DNA of 28,575 nucleotides from Methanobacterium sp. (lineage in GTDB: Archaea > Methanobacteriota > Methanobacteria > Methanobacteriales > Methanobacteriaceae). Below, one piece after another: positions 1-7,867 of the stretch. The notes under the pieces were generated by a model. That model ran no database searches. It was given only the letters and a program-made list of their open reading frames with translations, and was not told the origin of the DNA. The translations under genes were made by a program, and so were the position numbers. Positions within the stretch are counted from its first letter, which is position 1. Each line of letters opens with the position of its first letter. The stretch spans positions 1 to 28,575 of the forward strand of contig JAHKLP010000121.1 in NCBI GenBank assembly GCA_020855015.1, in the 5' to 3' direction.

Positions 1-1152
1 GAAAAAGCGGAAGCACTTATAGGTAAAGAAGTGGTTCGTAGGTATGGGGGATTTTACGGGCCGACCTGTGTGGTTGATTTCGCCCTGATGCCTGGCAGCA
101 CCAGTAACACAATAAACCGAATACTTCAAAATGTGAACATCCCTGAACATCATAAACAGGCCATACTATCTGCTAAATCATGGGGAATGAATACCTCTTA
201 TGGTATAGGTGAGGTATTTGCCAATGAAATAGAAAATGGTACTACAGTGGCCCAAGCTGTGAAAAAAGAAATAGAAGAAGTTCAGAATATTTACCAGAAC
301 CCGGTTGAAGCTCAAGCAGAACTCATGGATGGTGCAGGTCACACATCATTTGATGTTCGCAAGTACATGTCCCAGTACCGGGATAAAATGGAAGACACCA
401 TAAAAGCAGCCATGGATGATGATGTGCATTACGGTAACATCCTCACAGTCCCAGCATACTGTGTGGGCGATGTATCTCACCATATTGCACAATCAACCTT
501 TAACATGTGTAAAGATGATGTTACCATGGCTATAATAGAAGCTACAACCGATGTAATGGATTCCACATTGAATAAAGCTCTTCCAAACTTTAAGAGTGAA
601 TTCGAAGTCCTTTCTCTAGCAACAGGATCATCTGCCTGTGCAGTGGAATACATTTTGGAGCTGGATGGCTTCAATGCACCAACAGTGGTTGATCTATTAA
701 CCCAAAGGTTCCACAACTACGTGCAACTGTATCCCACAAGGGGAGCTGCTGCCGAACTGCATAACAGCGACTTTATGGACATGATTTACAGAGGATGGGG
801 CTACATTGACCAGGCACGCAAACTACTCAATGGTGCTTCTGGTAAACTGGTACCCAAAGTAGCCGGCTTTGATGTTGATCTGGAACCAATACATCAGAAC
901 GAAGTGATAATGAATCCACAGCGCTACACATACCCTGCATGTGCCATCACTGTCCGTTTCTCATCTCTTATGCGACTGGCAGATTACCCCTGCCTGTTAA
1001 CCAGTGAACCAGTAACCGCTACCATGATGACCAACATCATAGCACTGCACAAAGAAAATCCAGGTTCCCCAGCAAGAACCTGCAAAAACTGTGCTGCAGC
1101 TTCACTGGTTGACTTCAGACACAACCACTGTCAATGGAGAGAAGCAGTATAA
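1..1152 (+). CDS. DUF2193 family protein (5' end outside window)
   Basis: The frame is open from base 1 to the TAA at 1150-1152, so the true start lies upstream. A GTG at 31 is internal and has no ribosome binding site. About 383 residues are visible; the family is, as I recall, near 500. The protein is soluble, with no membrane segment. It carries a Cys-rich C-terminal tail (CKNCAAASL, then a late HNHCQW) that could bind metal, and a conserved-looking PAYCVGDVSHH stretch. I recognise it as DUF2193, a family of unknown function known mainly from methanogens. It is followed on the same strand by a DUF2180 protein and an AqpM aquaporin, an arrangement I recall from other Methanobacteriales, so a shared role in membrane or solute physiology is possible but unproven. 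A hairpin and T tract lie just after the stop. Confidence 0.75.
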   Translation, partial: EKAEALIGKEVVRRYGGFYGPTCVVDFALMPGSTSNTINRILQNVNIPEHHKQAILSAKSWGMNTSYGIGEVFANEIENGTTVAQAVKKEIEEVQNIYQNPVEAQAELMDGAGHTSFDVRKYMSQYRDKMEDTIKAAMDDDVHYGNILTVPAYCVGDVSHHIAQSTFNMCKDDVTMAIIEATTDVMDSTLNKALPNFKSEFEVLSLATGSSACAVEYILELDGFNAPTVVDLLTQRFHNYVQLYPTRGAAAELHNSDFMDMIYRGWGYIDQARKLLNGASGKLVPKVAGFDVDLEPIHQNEVIMNPQRYTYPACAITVRFSSLMRLADYPCLLTSEPVTATMMTNIIALHKENPGSPARTCKNCAAASLVDFRHNHCQWREAV

Positions 1153-1160
1153 GTAATGCA

Positions 1161-1199
1161 GTTGTTCTTTTACGAACAACTCATTAATTCCATTTTTTT
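1161..1199 (+). terminator. Hairpin plus T tract between DUF2193 and DUF2180 genes
   Basis: A perfect 7-bp inverted repeat (GTTGTTC at 1161-1167, GAACAAC at 1174-1180, 6-nt loop) is followed 12 bases later by seven T at 1193-1199. It starts 8 bases after the DUF2193 stop codon. This looks like a terminator or attenuator that would lower expression of the downstream pair; archaeal termination depends mainly on the T tract. Confidence 0.5.
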
Positions 1200-1218
1200 A
1201 ACACATAGGGGGTAAAAA

Positions 1219-1443
1219 ATGAAATGTTATATATGTGCAGAAGAAGGTAAATCAACAGATGCAGTGGCCATGTGCATAGTTTGTGGTATGGGGCTGTGTA
1301 TGGATCATGCCATTCGTCATGAAACTGAATTATGGACCGGAGGATATCCTTTCCCTGCAGAAAAAATAGAGGAAACACTGCCCAGAATACTATGTAAATA
1401 TTGTGCAATGGCTCTTAAAAAAGGAAAACCTAAAGGAGATTAA
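1219..1443 (+). CDS. DUF2180 family small Cys-rich protein
   Basis: This 74-residue protein has Cys pairs arranged as in a double zinc-binding module: CYICAEEG near the start, CIVCGMGLCMDHAIRH in the middle and CKYCAMAL near the end. I recognise it as DUF2180, a family typical of methanogens and often found beside AqpM. The start is an ATG preceded by a good ribosome binding site (TAGGGGG at 1206-1212). The gene ends only 3 bases before aqpM, so the two are almost certainly co-transcribed and translationally coupled. A likely role is a zinc-binding adaptor or regulator for the aquaporin operon. That role is inference; the family assignment and metal-site pattern come from the sequence. Confidence 0.8.
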   Translation: MKCYICAEEGKSTDAVAMCIVCGMGLCMDHAIRHETELWTGGYPFPAEKIEETLPRILCKYCAMALKKGKPKGD

Positions 1444-1446
1444 ACA

Positions 1447-2193
1447 ATGGCTTCTGTTATGAAAAGATCACTGGCAGAACTTATTGGAACATTTATTTTG
1501 GTTTTCTTTGGTACAGGGGCAGCTATCATCACCCTGATGATAAGTAAGGGTCAAACTCCGCCTAATTCTTTCAACATAGGGATAGGTGCTCTGGGAGGTC
1601 TAGGGGACTGGTTAGCAATCGGTTTAGCTTTTGGATTGGCAATAACTGCCTGTATTTATGCTTTTGGTAAGATATCTGGTTGTCATATCAATCCAGCGGT
1701 TACCTTGGCTCTGTGGGCAGTGAAAAAATTTCCATCACGTGATGTTGCACCATATATACTTGCACAGGTTATTGGAGCAACCCTGGCCAGTTTCACATTG
1801 GCTTTTATATTGGGAATGGGAGCAGTCAATACAGGCGGTTTAGGTGCTACAGCACCATTTGCAGGTATTGGTTATGTTCAGGCCATTTTAGCCGAAGCAA
1901 TTGGAACTTTTATTCTCATGCTGGCTATAATGGGAGTGGCAGTTGATAGAGAGGCACCTCCAGGATTTGCGGGTTTGATCATCGGTTTGACAGTTGCTGG
2001 TGTGATCACCACTTTGGGAAACATCACTGGAGCATCAATCAATCCTGCCAGAACATTTGGACCATACTTAGGTGATCTACTATTAGGTGGTTCAAATCTG
2101 TGGATATACTTCCCCATATACCTCATAGGGCCTATAGCAGGAGCAATTATGGCTGCTTTTCTATACAACTACCTTTCAGAAGAAACTGGATAA
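1447..2193 (+). CDS. aqpM: Aquaporin AqpM (MIP family channel)
   Basis: A 248-residue integral membrane protein with six predicted helices. It has the two NPA half-helix motifs of the MIP family: HINPAV about a third of the way in and SINPAR in the second half, the latter carrying the selectivity-filter Arg. The segment GLTVAGVITTLGN before the second NPA matches the archaeal AqpM subfamily, whose pore is intermediate between water-specific channels and glycerol facilitators. Characterised AqpM conducts water, and H2S or CO2 conduction has been discussed. The start is ATG 1447, 3 bases after the DUF2180 stop, with AAAGGAGAT overlapping the end of that gene as ribosome binding site. Length and motif order agree with full-length family members. 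Substrate specificity cannot be read from the sequence. Confidence 0.95.
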   Translation: MASVMKRSLAELIGTFILVFFGTGAAIITLMISKGQTPPNSFNIGIGALGGLGDWLAIGLAFGLAITACIYAFGKISGCHINPAVTLALWAVKKFPSRDVAPYILAQVIGATLASFTLAFILGMGAVNTGGLGATAPFAGIGYVQAILAEAIGTFILMLAIMGVAVDREAPPGFAGLIIGLTVAGVITTLGNITGASINPARTFGPYLGDLLLGGSNLWIYFPIYLIGPIAGAIMAAFLYNYLSEETG

Positions 2194-2206
2194 AAAAGAA
2201 CAATTA

Positions 2207-2226
2207 TTTTTTTTTAATTTTTTAAG
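2207..2226 (+). terminator. T-rich terminator after aqpM
   Basis: A run of nine T (2207-2215) with further T-rich sequence begins 13 bases past the aqpM stop. Archaeal RNA polymerase terminates at such tracts. Confidence 0.6.
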
Positions 2227-2486
2227 GAATAAAAAGCAAGTTTGCGTTGTTTTTAAGATATTGTTAATTAAGAGTATCATTCTACAAACAAATTACTCAG
2301 ATTTATTGGATATGTAAATATAGGGTAGGGTAAATTTATTATATGATCACTTAGATACTACAGAATGCATCAAATTGTAGATGCACTGACATCATTTTTT
2401 GGAATTGTAACTTTCGAAATTACTTGAAAATGAATTATAAAGATGATTTAAGAATTTCTCTAGAAACGGATTGTGAGTAGATTAAT

Positions 2487-2771
2487 ATGAATATTAAAAT
2501 GGATAAGATACCCATCGCATTAATTGTGGTGATAGTTGTATTGGCATTTGTCAGTGGTTATTTCATTGGCCTTTTAAACTCTGCAGGGAATTTCACACTC
2601 AATATAACTAACAAAACCAATGACACTGGAAATGATTATGATAACGACTATGACTACAAAAAAACATACACACCAATAACCTATAACAAGACACCTATAA
2701 GCACGCCAACTAACAAGTCATCAGATAAACCAGATCCAGATCCTCCTGTTAATATAACTGATAAAACTTAA
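2487..2771 (+). CDS. Small membrane-anchored, sequon-rich surface protein
   Basis: This is a 94-residue protein. Residues about 8-30 form one strongly hydrophobic segment (IALIVVIVVLAFVSGYFIG), likely an uncleaved N-terminal anchor. The remaining ~64 residues are low-complexity, rich in Asn, Thr, Asp, Tyr and Pro, and contain seven N-x-S/T sequons (NFT, NIT, NKT, NDT, NKT, NKS, NIT), four of them nearly back to back. A heavily N-glycosylated stalk outside the membrane is the most likely arrangement. The ATG at 2487 follows a weak ribosome binding site; a possible TATA element (ATTATAAAG) lies near 2434-2442. No family is recognised. The gene stands alone, with T-rich sequence on both sides. 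It might be a surface stalk or simply a fast-evolving membrane peptide. Confidence 0.6.
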   Translation: MNIKMDKIPIALIVVIVVLAFVSGYFIGLLNSAGNFTLNITNKTNDTGNDYDNDYDYKKTYTPITYNKTPISTPTNKSSDKPDPDPPVNITDKT

Positions 2772-2902
2772 TCTGGTACACTTGATATATTTTTTTTATT
2801 TTTAAGGGTTCAAAATATGGGCCCTAAACTATTTTTATTTTATTTTAGAACCATTTATTTGATATAAGAAATAATATTAAAAAAATCAATAATTAAAAAT
2901 AT

Positions 2903-3865
2903 TCAATATAAATCAATTTCTTCTTTTATAATTGACAGAACTTCATCAGTTGAGCTTTTAACATAATCTGCGGCTAATCTAAAAGCTTCTAATTCATCAT
3001 CATTCATGTTGAGTTTAATTATCCTCTCAACACCGTTTTTACCCAATTTAACTGGCACTCCCAGACAAACATCACTGGTACCATAAATTTCCCCATCCAG
3101 ATAGGTGGTAAGAGTCAGTATCCTCTTCTCATCGTTGAGAATGGTTTTCACAATGTTAGAAACAGCGTAAGCAGGCCCGTATTCTGTCGCTCCTTTCTTG
3201 TCAATCACGTAACTCCCTGCATTTTTAACTTTCTCAATAATCCCATCCACATCAAAGGACTGGTACTGAGAAAAGTCTTCGAACATTATTCCACCAATGG
3301 AAGTGGAACTTAAAAGCAGAACCATGTGATCTCCATGTTCTCCAATTATCCTAGTGTGTATTTCACTAACATGAATGTTGAATTGTTTGGCAAAAATATT
3401 CTTCAACCGCAATGAGTCAAGGTGGTTTCCCAGTCCAATAACCCTATTCCGGGGAAAACCGGAAGCTTTGTGAGCTACATAAGTCATAACATCAACAGGG
3501 TTAGTTATAACCAGAATTATGGATTCAGGAGCGTATTTAGCCACCAATTTTGCATATTTTGCCACAATCTTCGCATTCGGAACTGCCAGATCCATACGTG
3601 TCATTTCAGGGGTGCGGGGAACACCCGCAGCGATAATCACAATCTTAGAGTCGGCCATATCTTCAAAATTTGATGATGGGGTTATGGAAACCCGAATGTC
3701 CTTAGCAGCCAGGGCATCATTCATGTCCAGAGTTTCTCCCTGGATCTTATCCAAACTCTTTTCACGTGATAAAAGTACAATCTTGCCTACAACGCTCTCT
3801 TCAGCCAGACAAAAAGCTGCGGCCTTGCCCACTCTACCTGATGCTCCAATTACACTAACTTTCAT
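2903..3865 (-). CDS. mdh: Malate dehydrogenase (LDH/MDH superfamily)
   Basis: A 320-residue NAD(P)-dependent 2-hydroxyacid dehydrogenase interconverting malate and oxaloacetate in the cytoplasm, part of the partial TCA pathway of methanogens. The N-terminus has the Rossmann glycine motif GASGRVG. Other visible motifs are PRTPEMTRMDL (the Arg at the substrate-discriminating position favours malate over lactate), ITNPVDV, and the catalytic GEHGDH. The loop GNHLDSLRLK replaces the more common LDSAR sequence. An ASGRVG-type start is typical of methanogen enzymes, which can use NADP(H). The start is ATG 3865 with AAAGGTGG three bases upstream. The gene follows the HEAT-repeat gene by 97 bases on the same strand, and I recall the same neighbour pair in Methanothermobacter. 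A related methanogen function is sulfolactate dehydrogenase activity in cofactor synthesis, but that enzyme is usually of another fold. Confidence 0.9.
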   Translation of the reverse strand: MKVSVIGASGRVGKAAAFCLAEESVVGKIVLLSREKSLDKIQGETLDMNDALAAKDIRVSITPSSNFEDMADSKIVIIAAGVPRTPEMTRMDLAVPNAKIVAKYAKLVAKYAPESIILVITNPVDVMTYVAHKASGFPRNRVIGLGNHLDSLRLKNIFAKQFNIHVSEIHTRIIGEHGDHMVLLLSSTSIGGIMFEDFSQYQSFDVDGIIEKVKNAGSYVIDKKGATEYGPAYAVSNIVKTILNDEKRILTLTTYLDGEIYGTSDVCLGVPVKLGKNGVERIIKLNMNDDELEAFRLAADYVKSSTDEVLSIIKEEIDLY

Positions 3866-3962
3866 AATCCACCTTTATGCAGAAACAAAATTCTCGTTAA
3901 TTATTAATTTCACTTAGTCAAATCTGATAGGGATATGCTCGGTACCAATTAAATAGGTGAAA

Positions 3963-4520
3963 TTATTCCTTATTCAGGAAACCTTCAGCAACTCTGCGAA
4001 CATAACTACTCTTATCCTTTAATGCTTCATTAAGTGCTTTTTCAGCGTCATCTCCACCAATATTTCCCACAGCCATTACTGCACCGGCCCTGACAAAGCC
4101 GCTATCGTCATTCATGACCTCAATCAGTGGTGGTAATGATTCAGGGGCTTTTATATTTCCCAGTGCCCAGGCAGCTCCACCTCTCACTCTCCAGTCATCA
4201 TTTTTCAGAGTTTGAATCAAGGGATTCACTGCGGATTTACCCATATTGCTAAGAGCACCTGAGGCTGCCCTGCGCACCCACTTATTATCATCTTTCATGG
4301 TTTCAATGAGGGGTTTGATGGCTCTTTCATCACCAATCAGTCCCAAAACTTTTGCAGATCCCTTCCTAACATTTTTATCTTCATTATCAAGGGCATCTAT
4401 GAGTTGTGGCACTGCAGGTTCTCCAATTTCTTCCAGCATTTCTGTGGCCTGCAACTGCACATGTTCATCATCATCCTTTAAAGTTTCAATCAGTCTTCCA
4501 ACGTTTTTTTCAACTTCCAT
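3963..4520 (-). CDS. HEAT-repeat protein (PBS-lyase-type repeats)
   Basis: A 185-residue protein made almost entirely of five or six ~31-residue HEAT-like repeats, each with a pattern like AVxPLIxxLxDxDxxVRxxAAxALGxI. Examples are KPLIETMKDDNKWVRRAASG and NPLIQTLKNDDWRVRGGAAW. These fold as an alpha solenoid used for protein-protein contacts. The repeats resemble those of the phycobilisome lyase family (HEAT_PBS), but no enzymatic function is implied. Start ATG 4520 has a strong ribosome binding site (AAGGGGAG). It lies upstream of mdh and is divergent from aksF; as I recall, a Methanothermobacter HEAT protein of known NMR structure sits in the same place. The partner protein is unknown. Confidence 0.88.
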   Translation of the reverse strand: MEVEKNVGRLIETLKDDDEHVQLQATEMLEEIGEPAVPQLIDALDNEDKNVRKGSAKVLGLIGDERAIKPLIETMKDDNKWVRRAASGALSNMGKSAVNPLIQTLKNDDWRVRGGAAWALGNIKAPESLPPLIEVMNDDSGFVRAGAVMAVGNIGGDDAEKALNEALKDKSSYVRRVAEGFLNKE

Positions 4521-4569
4521 ATATATTCTCCCCTTGAAAATTAATTAAATAGATGTTTTTTAAAGACAA

Positions 4570-4588
4570 GATCGATTAATGATCGATT
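4570..4588. promoter_or_regulatory. Direct repeat GATCGATT x2, possible operator
   Basis: GATCGATT occurs at 4570-4577 and again at 4581-4588, spaced 11 bp (one helical turn), between the divergent HEAT-repeat gene and aksF. A minus-strand TATA-like sequence (AGTATATTTTTC, about 4595-4608) lies just outside it, so a bound protein would cover the start region of the HEAT/mdh transcript. No regulator is known. Confidence 0.35.
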
Positions 4589-4661
4589 TAGAAAAATATA
4601 CTTTGTATTTAATAGGCAATATATTTTTGCCCAATTAATATAAAAACAAAACTATACTCCT

Positions 4662-4713
4662 GTATACTAATAATTCAGTGCGATTATTTATTCAACGACA
4701 GTATTAGTTATAC
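4662..4713 (+). promoter_or_regulatory. Long imperfect inverted repeat in the aksF leader
   Basis: GTATACTAATA (4662-4672) is complementary to TATTAGTTATAC (4702-4713) except for one extra base, with 29 bases between. A TATA-like AATATAAAA (about 4636-4644) would start transcription near the left arm, so the RNA leader could fold into a hairpin ending just before the aksF ribosome binding site (AAGAGGA, about 4717-4723). Confidence 0.35.
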
Positions 4714-4729
4714 CGTAAGAGGACTTATC

Positions 4730-5743
4730 ATGTATAAAATAACTGTAATCCCAGGGGATGGCATAGGCCCAGAGGTAATCCAAGCTGCTCTCCATGTTTT
4801 GGATGCACTTCCTATTGAATTCGACTTTCAGGAAGCAAGGGCAGGAAATTCCTGTTTTGAGGATACCGGCACCACCATACCTGACGAAACAATTAAAATG
4901 GCTAAAAATTCTGATGCAACACTCTTCGGAGCTGTAACCACAGTTCCTGGTCAGAAAAGTGCAATAATCACCCTTAGAAAAGAGCTGGATCTTTACGCCA
5001 ATTTAAGACCTGTTAAATCATATCCTGGAGCAAAATCTGTCTACAATGATCTGGATTTGCTCATTGTCCGGGAGAACAGTGAAGGCCTATACTCTGGAAT
5101 TGAAGAATACACCCTGGAAGGAGCAACTGCTCTGCGGGTAATAACCAGAAAAGCTTCAGAAAAAATAACAAAAATAGCATTCCAGGAGGCATATAAAAGA
5201 GGTAATAGCCGTTTAACTGCTGTACATAAGGCCAATGTGCTCAAAAAAACAGATGGAATATTCAGGGAATCCTTCTGGGATGTGGCAAATGAATATAGTA
5301 GACTAGATGGTTATAGGAATATTGAGGTTGACGAAGTTTACGTGGATGCTGCCGCCATGTTTCTCATTACCAAACCCCACCGATTCCAGGTAATAGTTAC
5401 CACCAATCTTTTTGGAGACATATTATCTGATGAAGGTGCTGGACTCGTCGGAGGTTTAGGAATGGTGCCCTCTGCCAATATAGGTGATCATAATGGGTTA
5501 TTTGAGCCAGTTCATGGCTCTGCTCCAGATATCGCTGGTAAAAATATGGCCAATCCCACTGCCATGATTTTATCTGTTGTTCTTATGCTCCAATTTTTAG
5601 GGGAGAACCATGAAGCATCAAAACTTGAAAAGGCTGTTTTGAATGTTTTAAGGGAAGGAACATCTATCACACCAGACTTGGGCGGAACTTCCACAACCAT
5701 GGATATGGCTCAGGCAGTTAAAGACAATTACCAAAAAATCTAA
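4730..5743 (+). CDS. aksF: Isohomocitrate dehydrogenase-type beta-decarboxylating dehydrogenase (AksF-like)
   Basis: A 337-residue member of the isocitrate/isopropylmalate dehydrogenase family. It has the N-terminal PGDGIGPEV, the SAIITLRKELDLYANLRP substrate loop, the VRENSEGLYSG motif, AVHKANVLK with catalytic Lys, the metal-binding NLFGDILSDE, and the nucleotide loop FEPVHGSAPDIAGK. The GDGIGPEV/GSAPDIAGK set indicates NAD use. The loop before the LRK resembles the methanogen AksF more than LeuB. AksF oxidatively decarboxylates homoisocitrate homologues during 2-oxosuberate synthesis for coenzyme B. LeuB or an isocitrate dehydrogenase remain alternatives, since family members differ in few residues. 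Start ATG 4730 has AAGAGGA upstream. It is divergent from the HEAT/mdh pair. Confidence 0.85.
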   Translation: MYKITVIPGDGIGPEVIQAALHVLDALPIEFDFQEARAGNSCFEDTGTTIPDETIKMAKNSDATLFGAVTTVPGQKSAIITLRKELDLYANLRPVKSYPGAKSVYNDLDLLIVRENSEGLYSGIEEYTLEGATALRVITRKASEKITKIAFQEAYKRGNSRLTAVHKANVLKKTDGIFRESFWDVANEYSRLDGYRNIEVDEVYVDAAAMFLITKPHRFQVIVTTNLFGDILSDEGAGLVGGLGMVPSANIGDHNGLFEPVHGSAPDIAGKNMANPTAMILSVVLMLQFLGENHEASKLEKAVLNVLREGTSITPDLGGTSTTMDMAQAVKDNYQKI

Positions 5744-5890
5744 TATTTTTAGCTGTCTAAAATCAAGAGTCTTTAAAAAAATGGACAGTAGTAAATTTTA
5801 TATGTCCATCTTATCATAATTCATTAATAAGAAGGGTTTTATTAGAATAGCTAAAAGCTGTTTCTAAGCTGGTTTTCCTCCAGAAGACTG

Positions 5891-5939
5891 GTTTATAATT
5901 ATCAATTCGAACTACCCTTTTTCAGCATAAAGGATGCTG
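5891..5939 (+). promoter_or_regulatory. Probable fbp promoter and 5' hairpin
   Basis: A TATA-like GTTTATAATT (5891-5900) lies about 30 bases before a perfect 6-bp hairpin (CAGCAT 5923-5928, ATGCTG 5934-5939, loop AAAGG). If transcription starts near 5920, the fbp mRNA begins with this hairpin, which could stabilise its 5' end. Another TATA-like site near 5795 is possible. Confidence 0.35.
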
Positions 5940-5976
5940 TTTTAGAAGTTCATGATTTTTTTAGAGGTGTAAAAGT

Positions 5977-7074
5977 ATGAAAACCACCATTAGTGTGATA
6001 AAAGCAGACGTTGGAAGTATAGCAGGCCACGGATTAGTTCACCCCGCAATATTAAAAAAATGTGAAGAAATTCTCTCCAAAGCCAAGGAAGAAGAACTTC
6101 TCAATGATTATTATGTAACCAATTGTGGGGATGACACCGAACTGATAATGACCCACACCCAGGGTGAAGAAAACGAAGAAATCCATGAATTAGCATGGAA
6201 AGCATTTTTAGAAGGAACTGCAATTGCAAAAGAACTTAAACTTTACGGAGCAGGTCAGGATCTTCTATCAGACACATTTTCAGGAAACATAAAAGGTATG
6301 GGTCCTGGATGTGCAGAAATGGAGTTTAAAGAAAGACCCAGCGACCCAGTGGTTGTTTTCTGCTGTGACAAAACCGAACCCGGTGCATTTAACATGCCCC
6401 TTTATAAAATGTTCGCAGACCCATTTACCACTGCTGGTCTGGTGATAGACCCATCTATGCACAATGGGTTTGAATTCGAAGTTTTCGATGTAATGGAACA
6501 CAAAAAAGTTAAAATGACCTGTCCCGATGAAATGTATGATTTACTAGCCCTTCTGGGCACCATCAGTCGCTACGTAATAAAACGTATCCGAAGGAGGGAT
6601 GATAACGAAATAGCCGCTGCCATAAGTACTGAGAGATTAAACCTCATGGCTGGAAAATACGTTGGAAAAGATGACCCTGTGGCAATTGTAAGATCACAAT
6701 CTGGATTCCCAGCAGCAGGAGAAGTTGTGGAACCATTTGCATTCCCCCATTTGGTGGGTGGATGGATGAGAGGATCACACAATGGACCATTAATGCCGGT
6801 AGCACAGAAAAACGCTTATCCTGTACGATTTGACGGACCTCCACGGATCATGGCTCTTGGATTCCAGATTAACAATGGGCAGTTAGTAGGTCCAGCGGAC
6901 ATGTTTGACGACCCAGCATACGACAGATCCAGAGCACTGGCATCAGATATTGCTGAGTACATGAGAAGACACGGTCCATTCGAACCACACAGACTACCCG
7001 CCGATGAGATGGAATACACCACCCTACCTGGTGTAATGGAAAAACTCGGCGACAGATTTGAGGATATTGAATAA
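5977..7074 (+). CDS. fbp: Bifunctional fructose-1,6-bisphosphate aldolase/phosphatase
   Basis: A 365-residue class V FBPase (FBPA/P), the gluconeogenic enzyme of archaea that joins dihydroxyacetone phosphate and glyceraldehyde phosphate and then removes a phosphate to give fructose 6-phosphate. Characteristic features are the N-terminal TTISVIKADVGSIAGH (the metal-binding Asp), the FCCDKTEPGAFN segment, and KYVGKDDPVAIVRS. In the latter, Tyr228 and Lys231 fit the tyrosine and Schiff-base lysine of the characterised enzyme, one residue off its numbering. The length is full. Start ATG 5977 follows AGAGGTG. It is a single gene between aksF and the convergent DUF434 gene. Cytoplasmic; Mg2+-dependent by family. 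Confidence 0.96.
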   Translation: MKTTISVIKADVGSIAGHGLVHPAILKKCEEILSKAKEEELLNDYYVTNCGDDTELIMTHTQGEENEEIHELAWKAFLEGTAIAKELKLYGAGQDLLSDTFSGNIKGMGPGCAEMEFKERPSDPVVVFCCDKTEPGAFNMPLYKMFADPFTTAGLVIDPSMHNGFEFEVFDVMEHKKVKMTCPDEMYDLLALLGTISRYVIKRIRRRDDNEIAAAISTERLNLMAGKYVGKDDPVAIVRSQSGFPAAGEVVEPFAFPHLVGGWMRGSHNGPLMPVAQKNAYPVRFDGPPRIMALGFQINNGQLVGPADMFDDPAYDRSRALASDIAEYMRRHGPFEPHRLPADEMEYTTLPGVMEKLGDRFEDIE

Positions 7075-7131
7075 ATATCCTTAATTCATTTATTTTTTAT
7101 TTCAAAAAGAATTGTAATTGCACTTTTTATT

Positions 7132-7788
7132 TTAATTCTTCTTCATCCTTGCAATGTAGCTGGGTATATCCAATACAGTTTCTACTTTATCCATTACTAT
7201 CCCATCACTGGTGGCAACCACACCATCCAGTTCTTTGGATAATCTCACCAGTTCTGCATCCACGTCACTAGCAGTCTGAGCATCACCAGGAACTTTAAGT
7301 GATTTTAAAAGTTCTAGGGTGGTTTTGGCCAGTTCACCACTCATACTAACTGGACTGTCATAGAAAAAAAGCACTCTTTTAGGTTTAAAGATTTTCAAGA
7401 GGGATATAATCGAATTCAGAGCTTCTAGTGTGGTTTTATCTTTCTTGTATTTCCCGAAAACAGCTTTAACATCCCGGGTAACACCATCATCACAGTTTAC
7501 CAGAAATTCTTCTCCACTGTTGCAGATGCTTTCAACTGTGATTAAGACATTATAACCATCAATAATCACATTTTTCTCCTTCACATCAGATAATAGAATT
7601 AATTTTTTCTTCCTTGTTTTTATTTTCTTTTTGGAGAAGACGCTGCGGTTGAGATAATTCCTTTGCACCTCATCCAGAACATAATGATTAGCCACAAAAT
7701 TTAAAGCCCCAGTTCTGGGAAAACCACGGTCCAATAAGTATTGAAAATCTATTTTAGCTTCCTGTAGAACAGTATCTTTGAAATTCAT
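7132..7788 (-). CDS. DUF434 protein with PIN/NYN-like C-terminal domain
   Basis: A 218-residue protein. Residues about 1-55 match the DUF434 helical domain (FQYLLDRGFPRTGALNFVANHY). After a Lys-rich linker (KKKIKTRKKKLILL), the C-terminal part reads like a PIN/NYN-type nuclease fold, with acidic residues in the expected places: VIIDGYNVLIT, LFFYDSPVS, ASDVDAELV and VATSDGIVMD. RNA-cleaving activity is a reasonable inference from the acid cluster and basic linker but is not established for the family. Start ATG 7788 has AGAGGTT immediately upstream. It is the last gene of a minus-strand run with DUF357 and archaetidylinositol phosphate synthase, 79 bases after DUF357. Confidence 0.8.
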   Translation of the reverse strand: MNFKDTVLQEAKIDFQYLLDRGFPRTGALNFVANHYVLDEVQRNYLNRSVFSKKKIKTRKKKLILLSDVKEKNVIIDGYNVLITVESICNSGEEFLVNCDDGVTRDVKAVFGKYKKDKTTLEALNSIISLLKIFKPKRVLFFYDSPVSMSGELAKTTLELLKSLKVPGDAQTASDVDAELVRLSKELDGVVATSDGIVMDKVETVLDIPSYIARMKKN

Positions 7789-7867
7789 CTAACCTCTATT
7801 ATTGCACGTCTTATGATAATTCATGTGAGTTTTAATTTATTCTCATGATTATAAATTGATTTAATTA

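Noticed and set aside
3519..3917. 132-residue plus-strand frame over mdh
   Set aside because: It is antisense to a well-supported malate dehydrogenase, and the translation is low-complexity.
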